Of a stretch of DNA of 64,000 bases, positions 31,379-42,489 are shown in pieces. The stretch lies in the NCBI RefSeq assembly GCF_027595985.1, contig NC_073305.1, positions 22,562,028-22,626,027 on the forward strand. The letters run 5' to 3'. The position numbers and the translations under genes are program-made. This DNA is from Sorex araneus (taxonomy: Eukaryota > Chordata > Mammalia > Eulipotyphla > Soricidae). The notes under the pieces were generated by a model. The model was not told where the DNA came from. It did no database searches and saw only the letters and a list, made by a program, of their open reading frames with translations. Position 1 is the first letter of the stretch. Every line of letters starts with the position of its first letter.

Positions 31379-33581
31379 GAATCACTTGTCACTTGTTGTC
31401 CCATTGATCTTCAATTTGCTCGAGTGGGCACCAGTAATGTCTCCATTTGTCCCTGTCTCGAGCTAGTGCAGCCCCATGATATCTGCTTACTCCAGGAATA
31501 GGAAGACCCTCAAATTGTTCATTCAGGGATTTGACGAGGAAATTTGACCATCTAGTTGGTGGGCGGCCACGAGGTCTTCTGACGTCCTGTGGAATCCAGT
31601 CGGTAACAGCTCTAGTACAGCGGTCATCTTTGAATCGCATTATATGACTGGCCCATCTGATTTTCGATGCCTTGGCAAACGAGACAGCATCCCTGAATTT
31701 TGACCGTCGACGGAGGTCAGAACTCCGGATTCCTTCTCTCACTTGAGTGAGTCATGATATTCCCAGCATAGCTCTTTCGATTCCTCTTTGGGATACCCTA
31801 ATAGCATTCTCATCCTGTTTGCATAGGGCCCAGGTCTCTGAGGCATATGTTAATGCAGGAAGAACGGTGGAATCGAAAAGATGTGCCTGGAGTCGGAGGT
31901 TCTTCGTCCTCTTAACCACTTCTTCAATGCTCTTGAATGCATTCCACGCTGCTCTCTTCCTCCTGTGCAGTTATGGCACCAAGTCATTCCTCATGTTGAT
32001 TTCTTGACCCAGGTACACATAGCTGCTGCATTCGGAGATGTTTGTTCCATTGAGAGCAGATGGAGCTTCAGGGACCAGTTCGTTTTTCATGAACATCGTC
32101 TTGTTGAGATTTAGCTGCAATCCGACCTTTCCACACTCGTGGTCGAAGTTGGCCAGCATTTGTGCCACTTGGCTAACGTTTGGTGTTATGAGAACGATGT
32201 CATCAGTGAAGCAGAGGTGGTGTAATTGCCGACCGTCTATCTTTACTCCCATTCCTTCCCATTCAAGTCGTCGCATGATGTTCTCGAGGGCGTCACTGAA
32301 GAGTTTTGGTGAAATGGTATCACCCTGCCGCACTCTTCTCTTTACATCAATGATTACTTCCTTGTAGAATGGTAAGATCCTGGTGGTGAATCCACAATAC
32401 AGCTCGAGGAGGATTTATACTGAGTTTGAACGCCCTGTTTGGCCAGGGCTTCGATGATCGCCTCAGTCTCAACAGAATCAAAGGCCTTCTTTAAGTCAAT
32501 GAACGTTAGATAGAGTGGCATCTTGAACTCTCTCGAAACTTCAATGAGTTTGGTCACTGTGTGGATATGGTCTATCATGCTGAATCCCCTTCAGAACCCA
32601 GCTTGCTCGCATGGTTGTCCTTCGTCTAGTGTTCTGCCTATTCTATTCAGTATGACACGAGTGAACAACTTATAGACGACAGACAGCAGGCAGATTGGAC
32701 GATAGTTGCCGATGTTGTGGATGTCTCCCTTCTTGTACAACAGAATGGTCCTACTGGTTTTCCACTGGGACGGAACCTTGCATTCAGACAGGTAGCGTGT
32801 GAAGAGCCAGTGTATTGATGAGTACTGGCGGCAGATTCTTCAGGTATTTGGGTCTGACCTTGTCCAGACCAGGTGCTGTACGAGTCTTTACCAATGAAAT
32901 GGCATGTTGGATTTCAGAAGGGAGAACGTTGGGAACGACATATCCATCCTGCGGAATTTGGTATGTGGGCAGGTGGACATGGCTGTCAAAGAGATCAGAG
33001 TAGAAGTCATGAATAATCCTCTCCATTGCCTTTCTGGAGGATGTGATAGATCCATCGGGACTTCAGAGGGCAATCATCTTGGTCTTGTAGTTGGCGAAGG
33101 ACAGGCGAGCATTGCGAATACTTTTCCCGGCTTCTGCTGCACTGGCCAACACTGCTGCTCTTCTCTCTTTGAGGTCTTTTTTTTTTTTTTATCGAATTTC
33201 GGCACAGCTTTGTGAGCTGGGATGTTAGCTTGTGGTTGCCTGAGGCTCTCGCCAAACCACGTTGACGAATGAGCTCGAGAGTTTCCGAAGATAGGCATCA
33301 GTTTGTGGCTTTCTCACTCGGCATTCTTCGCACAGACATGGAGGTGCTGAACCAGTCAATCGTATTCCTCGTCGATGTTGTCAAGGATGGCATCTTCCCA
33401 CATTGCTGCAGTAGTGGCAAAGAGCTCCCAGTTGGTGGTCATTCTGGGAGTTGCCTTCTTAGACTTAAATTTCGCAGATTTTTCTTCCCGTTCTCTGAAG
33501 TAGAATTTTGCATGAAGGAGATGGTGGTCCGATCCTGTTTGGAAGTTTGGGATAACAGTGACATCGGTCAGGCAATTCTTC
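31379..33581 (-). mobile_element. RTE-clade LINE, copy 1 (5'-truncated)
   Basis: The minus strand encodes, in pieces broken by frameshifts, the endonuclease-RT linker, an RT domain (motif A FIDLKKAFDSV intact; the active-site box reads FTDD instead of FADD; 'RQGDTISPKLF') and the C-terminal domain ('ECSSYVYLGQE', 'RRKRAAW', 'IRSSDLRR', 'KASKIRWASHIMRF', 'DWIPQDVRRPRGRPPTRW'), ending RHYWCPLEQIEDQWDNK and a TGA at 31,389-31,391. Only about ten bases follow before a perfect 10-bp TSD, taatgaagaa, at 31369-31378 and 33582-33591. The domain order and very short 3' UTR are RTE traits. A T-run near 33,178 is a copy-specific disruption. Confidence 0.92.
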
Positions 33582-33721
33582 TAATGAAGAATAATAGTTA
33601 CAACAAAACTAAATGAATCAGATAAACAGTGGACAAACATTTATAACAAGCACAGGGAAACTATTATGCTTCAAACCTTGTGAAATGTTATTTATGTTAA
33701 ATAATTTTAAATGCTCTTAAA

Positions 33722-33895
33722 ATTTTTTTGGGGGGGCCACACCAGGTGGTACTCAAGATTAACTCCTGGCTTTGTGCTCAGGGATCACTCTTGGTGGTGC
33801 TGGGGGCACTATATATGGTGGCTGGGCTTGAACCTGGGTCAGCTGCATCTGCATGTAACGCAAGTGTCTTACCTGGTCTATCTTTTGGACTCCAA
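33722..33895 (-). repeat. Type A SINE, minus strand
   Basis: T/G-run, 'ggccacaccaggtggtactc', 'ctggctttgtgctcagggat', 'cttgaacctgggtcagctgc' and a short reversed head. Confidence 0.85.
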
Positions 33896-34184
33896 ATGTC
33901 TGGGGAATTAAAAATATCAGTGATGGATAAGAAAATGCAATATCTAAGCTAAAATTGAGGTTTTTAATAATAAGCATGAAGAACAGTTGAGTTGATGAGT
34001 TATAAAGCATAGAGAAAGGATTATTTTTTTGTGAAAGAGCACGACTTCTTTATTAAGTTTTTATTGTACATGTTGATAATGAGTGGCTATTCTTTTGCAA
34101 AAGACTTATGAATAAATTGCCTGGGGGAAGCAATTTTAATTTTAAAATGATTTTTAAGGAAGTTTACCAAATATTTATTGCTAA

Positions 34185-34382
34185 TTAAAAAAATTATTTA
34201 ATATTGAGTCACCGTGAGATACACAGTTACAAAGCTGTTCATGATAGGGGTTCAGTCATACAATGATCCAGTACCCATCCCTCCATCAGTGTCTATTTCC
34301 ACCACCAATGACCCTAGTTTTCTCCCGCCAACCCCCCCTCCCCACTCCCAGCCTGCCTCTATTGCTCTATGACAGGTACTTT

Positions 34383-34428
<46 letters not shown>

Positions 34429-34445
34429 CTCTCTCATTTAAAAAT
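34185..34445 (-). mobile_element. L1 3'-UTR fragment, minus strand, with (CT)n
   Basis: 'aatattgagtcaccgtgaga' then 'tacacagttacaaagctgtt', 'ttcagtcatacaatgatcca' and a (CT)n tract at 34,385-34,430 are the reversed L1 3' end, where the L1 itself has a GA run. Confidence 0.85.
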
Positions 34446-34449
34446 GTGT

Positions 34450-34995
34450 AAACTATGTGATGGTGATGAGGGTTTTTAAAAGGAGACACGAGAAAGATTT
34501 AGAAGTCCTATTTGAATAGTACTTCTAATATAGAAAGTACTGAACATCCAAATATGAGAGTCAAAGATTCCCTAACAAAAATCTGTCCAAACACACATGG
34601 CACATATATCTTCTTAAATTTAAAGGACACTATACAAGCAGCTAGGGAGAGATAAAGTACCTATAAGAAAGGAGCTCCCTTAACCCTCTGTGAACTTTTC
34701 TACAGAAATCATACAAGAGACATAAGGAGGTAGCATGAGATATTGAAAGTTCTGAGGATCAGGACTGTCAACCAAGTGTATTACATCCAGTCAGATTGTC
34801 TATCAGAGTAGAAGAAACAATAGAGTTTTTCAGATAAAATTAAGACAGTCACTGCCAAACCATTCTTGCAAGAAATATTAACAGGCCACTTATAAAACAA
34901 AAAGCAGTCTCACGTAGATACTAAAATTATAGAGTGCATTGCAGTGAGTAGGGGAGAAGAAGATTTTGTTCTGTTAAAATGAATGTACGATCCTT
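34450..34995 (+). mobile_element. Ancient L1, + strand, segment 1 (ORF1 end region)
   Basis: 'gaggtagcatgagatattga', 'caaccaagtgtattacatcc' and 'tgcaagaaatattaacaggc' match, as diverged DNA, the ORF1 3' part of old L1s. It lines up with further + strand L1 segments at 37.5, 37.9-39.5 and 42.7 kb, interrupted by younger insertions. Confidence 0.6.
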
Positions 34996-34996
34996 T

Positions 34997-37385
34997 ATAT
35001 CACTTGTAGCACTTGTCGTCCCGTTGCTCGTCTATTTGCTCGAGCAGGCACCAGTAACGTCTCCATTCATCCCTGTCGCATGCTAGTGTAGATCAGTGGT
35101 GTCTGCTCACTCTAGGAACATGAAGAGCCTCAAACTGTTTGTTCAGGGTCTTGATGAAGAATTCTGACCATCTCATAAGTGGATGGCCACGCGTTCTATT
35201 GACATCCCATGGAATCCAGTCAGTAACAGCTCTAGTCCAGCAGTCATCTCCAAATCACATAACATCTCCAGCCCATCTGATTTTTGACACCTTGGCAAAT
35301 GAGATAGTGTCCCTGATTCTCAATCATCAATGGAGGTCAGAACTTCAGATTCCTTCTCTCACTTGAGTGAAACATGATATTCTAAGTATAGCTCTTTCGA
35401 TTCCTCTTTGGGAAACCCGAATAGCATTCTTATCCTGTTTTCATAGGATCTCTGAGGCATATGTTAGTGCAGGAAGAACGGTGGAGTCAAAAAGATGTGC
35501 CCGGAGCCAGAGGTTCTTCATCCTCTTAACTTTTTCGACACTCTTGAAGGTGTTCCACGCTGCTCTCTTCCTCCTGTGCAGCTCAGGTGCCAGGTCATTT
35601 GTCATGTTGAGTTCTCGACCTAGGTACACATAACTGCTGCATTCGGAGATATTCATGTTGTTGAGAGCAAATGGAACATCAGGAATTAGTTCGTTTCTCA
35701 TGAACATTGTTTTCGTGAGATTCATCTCTCAACTCAGACTCGACCTTTCCACACTCATGATCGAAGTCGGCCAGCATTTGTGCTGCCACTTGGCTAATTT
35801 TTGGTGTAACTGGAATGATGTCGTCAGCAAAGTGGAGGTGGTGTAGTTGCCAACCATCTATCTTCACTCCCATTCCTTCCGATTCCAGTCGTTGCATGAC
35901 GTTCTCGAGGGTGGCACTGAAGAGTTTCGGTGAAATGGTGTCACCTTGATGAACCCCTCTCTTTACGTCCATGGTCACTTTCTTGTAGAATGGTGACATT
36001 CTGGTGGTGAATCTGTAGTACAGCTCTCGAAGGATCCTGCTGTACTGAGTTTGAATGCCTTGTTTGGTTAGGGCGTCGATGATCGCTTCAGTCTCAACAG
36101 AATCAAAGACCTTCTTTAAATAGACGAATGCTAGACAGAGCAGCATCTTGAACTGTCTCGAAAGCTTGGTCACCATGTGGATATGGTCGATCGTGCTAAA
36201 TCCTTTTTGGAACCCGGATTGCTCACATGGGTGTCTTTTGTCCTGTGTTCTGCCAATCCTATTCAGGATGACTCGAGTAAACAACTTGTAGACAGTGGAC
36301 AACAGGTAGATTGGGTGATAGTTGCCATTGTTGTGTATATCTCCCTTCTTGTACAATAGTACTGTCCTGCTGGTTTTCCATTGGGACAGAACCTTGCATT
36401 CAGACAGGTAGCGTGTGAAGAGCCGAGCCAATGTATTGACGAGTACTGCTGCAGATTCTTTAGGTGTTTGGGTCTGACCTTGTCTGGACTGCGTGCTGTA
36501 CGCTTCTTTGCCGACAAGATGGGTGTGTCAGATTTCAGAGGGGAGAATGCTGGGAACGACATATTCATCCTGTGGAATTTGGTACGTGGGCAGGTGGGTG
36601 TGGCTATCAAAGAGATCCAAGTAGATGTCATGGATAACCTTCTCTATTGCCCTTCTGGAAGATGTGATAGATCCATCAGGATGTTGGAGGGCAGTTGTCT
36701 TGGTCTCATAGTTGGTGAAGGACAGGTGGGCATTGCCAATATTTTTCCCAGCTTCTGCTGTATTGGCCAGCACTGCTGCTCTTCTCTCATTGAGGTCTTC
36801 CTGTATCGCTTCTCTGCACAGCTTTTTGAGCTCAGACGTTAGCTTGTGATTGCCTGAGGCTCGCGCCAAACCACGTTGGCGAATGAGCTCGAGAGTTTCT
36901 GAAGATAGGTGTCTTTTATGGCTTTCTCTCTCTGAGTTCCTCACACAATCATGGAGGTGCTGAACCAGTTGATCATATTTCTCGTCAATGTTGTCAATGA
37001 CTGCATCTTTCCATATTGCTGCAATAAGTGCCAAAGAGCTCCCAGTTGATGGTTGGTCTGGGAGTTCTCTTAAACTTTGCAGTCCTTTTTCCCCGTTTCG
37101 TGAAGTAGAATTTCGCACGAAGGAGATGGTGGTCTGATCCCATTTGGAATTTTGGGACAACAGCAACATCGGTCAGGCAAAACTGTCGATTGAATATGAT
37201 GTGGTCAATTTTATTGTAGAACTGTCCACCGGGAGATTCCTATGTCTAACATTTAGATTCAATCTTCTGGAACTGTGAGTTGTTACCATGAATAGTTTTG
37301 GTCAACATGATGAACTCAGATAGTCTCTCACCCTGTTTGTTCCATTCTAGGCCATGGGTCCCAATGGGGAGTTCTTCGGGTGACC
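34997..37385 (-). mobile_element. RTE-clade LINE, copy 2 (5'-truncated)
   Basis: The best-preserved RT of the three: an uninterrupted 250-codon minus-strand frame at 35,679-36,431 has the RT palm with RGVHQGDTISPKLF and an intact FADD box (LHFADDI). The first Asp of motif A is replaced (FVYLKKVFDSV). A second frame at 36,528-37,169 covers the endonuclease-RT linker (HLHDCVRNSERESHKR, 'LARASGNHKLTSEL'). The C-terminal part near 35.0-35.4 kb is broken by stops. The element ends on the left in 'cacttgtagcacttgtc', the reversed repeat tail. The 5' edge is near 37,385 by comparison with copy 3. No clean TSD is visible. Confidence 0.9.
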
Positions 37386-37505
37386 TAGTGGAGCGGGCCT
37401 GAGTATGGGCCTGAATGGGCTGCTAGCTGGCTTTGCCATCAGCATCGTGGATGATGCCAGGGTGCGGGGTACTGCTCAGCAGCCCTGACTCTTTGTGGGA
37501 ATGAT
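37386..37505. other. Unassigned GC-richer segment at the RTE copy 2 edge
   Basis: Between the last RTE match and resumption of the ancient L1 lies about 120 bp not seen elsewhere in the window. It could be a further RTE part, or filler added at insertion. Confidence 0.35.
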
Positions 37506-38330
37506 CATTTGCATAAAGGTCACACATATAGGACTTTACATATAAACATAAGGACAACCTTAGAATCTGTGGGGAAAAAACCATAGACATGGAGAAGGAA
37601 GTCAAATAATCAAAGGGATGATGTTGAAATATAAGAATAGAAAACGTGCAAAGAAAAATCACAATAAAATACAAATAAAATGGCATTTGATACTAGATAT
37701 TCAATAATCTTAAATATTAATTAATATTAATTCAATTAAAAAGATATTTAGGAATGGGGAGATTCTTCAAATGGCTAGAGTGTCTTGAACTTTGTGGAAA
37801 CCCTGGTTTGATTCACAGTATGTCATGATCATCTGAGTACAATTGGATGTGCCTCAAAAATCAACAAAATTTAAAATGATATAATAGTGGGAGAAGAATC
37901 GAAAACCAAAGACCACCCATCTATAGGAAACAGCTTTCAAGGTAAATATAGACTCTAAGTTAAGTGTTGAAAGAAATCTTCAAGTAAATGTTTTTTTTTT
38001 TTTTTACAAAGCAGGTGTAACTGCATGTGAATTATAGATTCTGAGCAAAAATGGTAATAAGAGATAGAGATGGACATTATATAAGAATTAAAAACCTTAA
38101 CATGATTATTTTTTTACTTATATATGCACCAAATGAAGGCCTTCTAGTTGGAAAAATGATAATATCATACAATAATTGTAGGGGATTTTAATATCCAACT
38201 TGGAACTATGGATGGATCACCTAAACAAATAAATATGAAAAAAATAGGCTTAAAGTATCTATACAACTTATCTACTTTATTCAATGCTATTGTAAATATG
38301 GGCCCCATACTATGACAAATTTAAAAATGT
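37506..38330 (+). mobile_element. Ancient L1, + strand, segment 2 (ORF1-ORF2 junction and endonuclease)
   Basis: The intergenic region and start of ORF2 are recognisable as diverged DNA. 'ttatatatgcaccaaatgaa' corresponds to the endonuclease IYAPN block and 'ggggattttaatatccaact' to its GDFN block. An old SINE-like insertion lies at about 37,750-37,865. The frames are fully broken. Confidence 0.65.
37755..37865 (+). repeat. Old SINE remnant in L1
   Basis: 'ggggagattcttcaaatggc' and the box-B-like 'ctggtttgattcacag' suggest a degraded tRNA-headed SINE with an A-rich end. Confidence 0.45.
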
Positions 38331-38334
38331 AACA

Positions 38335-38505
38335 CATTGGAGTGATGTTGGTGGGTAGGAGGGAGTCTGGGGTATTTGTTGAATTAATGGGCATATTAGG
38401 GTAGTGGGGTTTGAGACAGGACCATTGTATGCCTGAAAACACATTGTAAACAACTACGTAAGTCAATTTCTAAATTATAAATATTTTTAATTACAAAAAA
38501 AACAC
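38335..38505 (+). mobile_element. Short 3'-end retroposon fragment with A tail
   Basis: 'gacaggaccattgtatgcct' and 'gaaaacacattgtaaacaac', followed by an A-rich tail, look like a diverged L1-type 3' end. It separates two segments of the ancient L1 ORF2. Confidence 0.5.
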
Positions 38506-39515
38506 GAAATAGAAAAATGTGTTTAATATGACATTTCACCTCTAAACAGCAGAAGTTAATATTTTCAAGCGCATGTGGAATATTTTCAAGAGTAGGACAT
38601 ATGCTTGGATACTAAAAAATGTCAATAAACTTATAAAGGGTGAAATCATTCCAAGTGTTTTTTTAAATCACTGTGCTATAAAATTAGAACTCAGCCACAA
38701 AAGGAAAATAGGAAAAACCTCAAACATGTGGAGACTAATCACTACCTTTCAGCAACCACAGGGCCATTGAATAAATTAAAGCAAAAGTAAAATAACTGGA
38801 GATAAATGAAGGTAAAGGCACAATTTATGTGGAATGCATCAGAATTGGTTCAGAATGAAAGTCATAGCAATGCATGTCTTTATTTTTAAAAACAAAAACA
38901 AGAACGTAAGTATCCTTACAGCTAAAGGATACAGCTGTAAGTGTAAAGAACAACAAAATAAAAAAGATTCGAATAATAAAAATCAATGTAGAAATGAATA
39001 GAAATCAAACATATCACTTATACATATGTAAGATCAGTGAAACTAAGCTTGTTTTTGAAAAAGATAGGCGTATCTTTTAGTGAGGCCTATAGAGAAGTTA
39101 AAAAACTACTAGAATTAGAATTATAGCGGATGACCCAGGGATACAGAAGAATAAAGATATACTATGTATGCCAACTAATTTGATAGAAGAAAATCAGAAC
39201 AGTTTTGGATAAGTACAGTTTATCAAGACTGAGACAAGAATAAATAAATACCTGTGTTAGTCAATTACAAGCCTGGGAACTGAATTAATAATAAAATCAG
39301 CAAACAAAAAATTCCTGGGAATATGGCTTTCACAGTGAACTTTATCAAACCTTTAAAAAAAAACCCTTAAGCCCATTTTTCTCAGTCACTTCCAAAAAAC
39401 TGAAGGATTATTTCAAATGCGTTTTAAGAGGCCACAATACCCTGATGCTAGAAACAGACAAGAACATGAAACAAAAAAGATGAAAGCACAGGCTAAAATT
39501 TCTAATGAACATGGC
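38506..39515 (+). mobile_element. Ancient L1, + strand, segment 3 (ORF2 endonuclease end to RT)
   Basis: Diverged ORF2 is recognisable up to the RT region: 'ccttaagcccatttttctca', 'ccaaaaaactgaaggattat', 'ccacaataccctgatgctag' and 'aggctaaaatttctaatgaa' follow the usual L1 order. It is interrupted at about 39,515 by the SINE/RTE pair and resumes at about 42,685. Confidence 0.7.
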
Positions 39516-39532
39516 GGGGGGGGGGGGGGAGC

Positions 39533-39784
39533 ATATCGCTGGAGTGATAACACAGCGGGTAGGGCATTTGCCTTGCACGCGGCCGACCCAGGTTCAATTC
39601 CTCCGTCCCTCTTGGAGAGCCCGGCAAACTATCGAGAGTATCCTGCCCACACAGCAAAGCCTGGCAAGCTACCTGGGACGTATTTGATATTCCCAAAACA
39701 GTAACAAGTCTCACAACGAAGATATTACTGGTGCCTGCTTGAGCAAATTGATGATCAACAGCATGACAAGTGATACAAGTGATA
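39533..39784 (+). repeat. Type B SINE (RTE-tailed), full length
   Basis: A complete copy: the head ('gctggagtgataacacagcg'; 'gccttgcacgcggccgaccc'; box B 'ggttcaattcc'), the body ('ctcttggagagcccggcaaa', 'gagagtatcctgcccacaca', 'cccaaaacagtaaca') and the RTE-like tail ending in two acaagtgat units. A G13 run precedes it. Its tail faces the tail of RTE copy 3. Confidence 0.93.
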
Positions 39785-39789
39785 TATAT

Positions 39790-42460
39790 TACTGTATCAC
39801 TTGTCATCCCGTTGATCTTCGATTTGCCTGAGCGGGTGTCAGTAACATCTCCATTTGTCCCTGTTGCATGATAGTGTAGCCCAATGATATCTGCTCGCTC
39901 CAGGAACAGGAAGAGCCTCAAAACATTCATTCAGGGTTTTGACGAATAAGTCTGTCCATCCTGTTGGTGGGTGGCCACGTGGTCTTTTAACATCCCGAGG
40001 AATCCAGTCGGTAATGGCTCTAGTCCAGTGGTCGTCTCTGAATCGCATTATGTGTCTGGTCCATCTGATTTTTGATGCCTTGGCAAACAAGACAGCGTCC
40101 CTGATTCTTGACTGACGATGGAGGTCGGAACTCCGGATTCCTCCTCTCACTTGAGTGAAACGTGATACTACAAGCATAGCTCTTTCGATTCCTCTTTGGG
40201 AGACCCGAATAGCGTTCTTGACCTGTTTTCGTAGGGCCCAGGTCTCTGAGGCATATTAGTGCAGGAAGAAGGGTGGAGTTGAAAAGATGTGCCCAGAGCC
40301 AAAGGAACTTCATTCTCTTAACCACTTCTTCGACGCTCTTCAAGGCGTTCCACGCTGCTCTCTTCCTCCTGCACAGTTCTGGTGCCAAGTTGTTCCTCAT
40401 GTTGAGTTCTTGACCCAGGTACATATAGCTGCTACACTTGGAGATGTTCGTTCCATTGAGAGCAAATGGAACGTCAAGTTTAGTTCGTTTTTCATGAACA
40501 TCCTTTTTCTTAGATTCAGCTGCAGTCCGACCTTTCCACACTTGCAGTTCAAGTTGGCCAGCATTTATGCCGCTTGGCTAATGTTTGGCGTTATGAGAAC
40601 AATGTCATCAGTGAAGCAGAGGTGGTATAGTTGCCACTGTCTATCTTCACTCCTATTCCTTCCCATTCCAGTCATGGCATGATGTTCTCGAGGATGGCAC
40701 TGAAGAGTTTTGGTGAAATGGTATCATCCTGCCGAACCACTCTCTTTACATCAATGATACTGCCTTGTAGAATGGTGAGATCCTAGTGTTGAATCTGTAA
40801 TACAGCTTGCAGAGGTTCTTGATGTACTGAGTTTGAATGCCCTGTTTGGCTAGGGCTTCAATGACTGCTTCAGTCTCAACAGAATTGAATGCCGTCTTTA
40901 AGTCGACGAACGTTAGACAGAACAGCATCTTGTACTCTTGCAAAACTTCAATGAGTTTGGTCACCGTGTAGATATGGTCGATCACGCTGGATCTTTTTTG
41001 GAACCTGGTTTGCTTGCATGGGTGTCCTTCATCTAGTGTTCTGCCAATCCTATTCAGGATGACTTGAGTGAACAACTTGTAGACAAAAGACAGCAGGCAG
41101 ATTGGCGATAGTTTCTGATGTCGTGGATGTTTCCCTTATACAACAGAATGGTCCTGCTGGTTTTCCATTGGGACGGAACCTTGCATTTGGACAGGTTCAG
41201 TGAAGAGCCGAGTCAGTGTATTGATGAGTACTGGCGGCAGATTCTTCAGGTGTTCGGGTCCGACCTTGTCTGGACCAGGTGCTGTACACGTCTTTACCAA
41301 TGAAATAGCATGTCGGATTTCAGAAGGGAGAACGTTGGGAATGACATATCCATTCTGCAGAATTTGGTATGTGGGCAGGTGGACATGGCTGTCAAAGAGA
41401 TCAGAGTAGAAGTCGTGAATAATCCTCTCCATTGCCTTTCTGGAGGATGTGATAGATCCATGGGACGTCGGAGGGCAGTCATCTTGGTCTTGTAGCTGGC
41501 GAAGGACAGACGAGCGTTGCGAATACTTTTCCTCGCTTCTGCCGCATCACCCAACACTGCTGCTCTTCTGTCTTTGAGGTCTTCCTTTATCGCTTCTCTG
41601 CACAGCTTTGCGAGCTCGTACATTAGTTTGTGGTTGCCTGAGGCTCATGCCAAACAACGTTGGCGAATGAGCTAGAGAGTTTCCAAAGACAGGCGTCTGT
41701 TTGTGGTTTTCCCACTCTCGGCATTTTTCACACACTCATGGAAGTGCTGAACCAGTCAATTGTATTCCTCGTCGATGTTGTCAGTGACAGCATCTTCCCA
41801 CGTTGCCACAATAGTGCCAAAAAGCTCCCAATTGGTGCTCATTCTGGGAGTTCTCTTCTTAAACTTAAATTTTGCAGTCCTTTCTTTCCGCCCTGTGAAG
41901 TAGAATTTTGAATGAAGAACATGGTGGTCCGATCCCGTTTGGAATTTTGGGACAACAGCGACCATCAGTCAGGCAAAACCTTTGATTGAATATGATGTGG
42001 TCAGTTTCATTGTGGAACTATCCACCAGGAAACTTCCATGTCCAACGTTTAGATTCGGCCTTCTGGAACTGTGAGTTACCATGAATGGTCTTGGTCGACA
42101 TGATTAACTCAGACAGTCTCTCACCCTGTTTGTTCCATTCTAGGCCATGAGACCCAATGTGGAGTTCTTCGGGCGACTTTCTCGGTCCTATCTTGGCATT
42201 AAAATCACCAACAATGATCTTGTAGAAGGTGTGGTTTTCTTTATAGAACTTCTCAAGGTCCATGTAGAACTTGTTAATTTTTTCTTTATAGTAGTTGGAT
42301 GTTGGTGCATAGAATATGAAGATAGAAACTGCCGGTAGTGAGCCACATCTATTCAAGTGTAATTGTCCAATTCGGATTGTTAGGCATTTGAATGAATGGC
42401 CAAGTTCGTGTTGACAAGGACACTGATGCCACCGACGCCTCTGTTGTCACAGATATATAC
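39790..42460 (-). mobile_element. RTE-clade LINE, copy 3 (reaches the endonuclease)
   Basis: The longest copy. On the minus strand its 5' part encodes endonuclease sequence (FYAPTSNYYKEKINKFYMDL, IIVGDFNAKIG), then the linker, an RT with many frameshifts (FVDLKTAFNSV; FTDD) and the C-terminal domain (RWTRHIMRFRDDHW, DWIPRDVKRPRGHPPTGW). The left end is the reversed tail 'tatcacttgtcatcccgttg'. The N-terminal part of the endonuclease is missing. Inserted, with the adjoining SINE, into the RT region of an ancient L1. Confidence 0.9.
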
Positions 42461-42489
42461 AGTTATATATGTGTGTGTATATATATACA

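Noticed and set aside
31389..42356. Reverse-transcriptase frames as a host gene or domesticated protein
   Set aside because: Three copies with different frameshifts, TSD around copy 1, 5' truncation and shared tails show ordinary dead RTE insertions.
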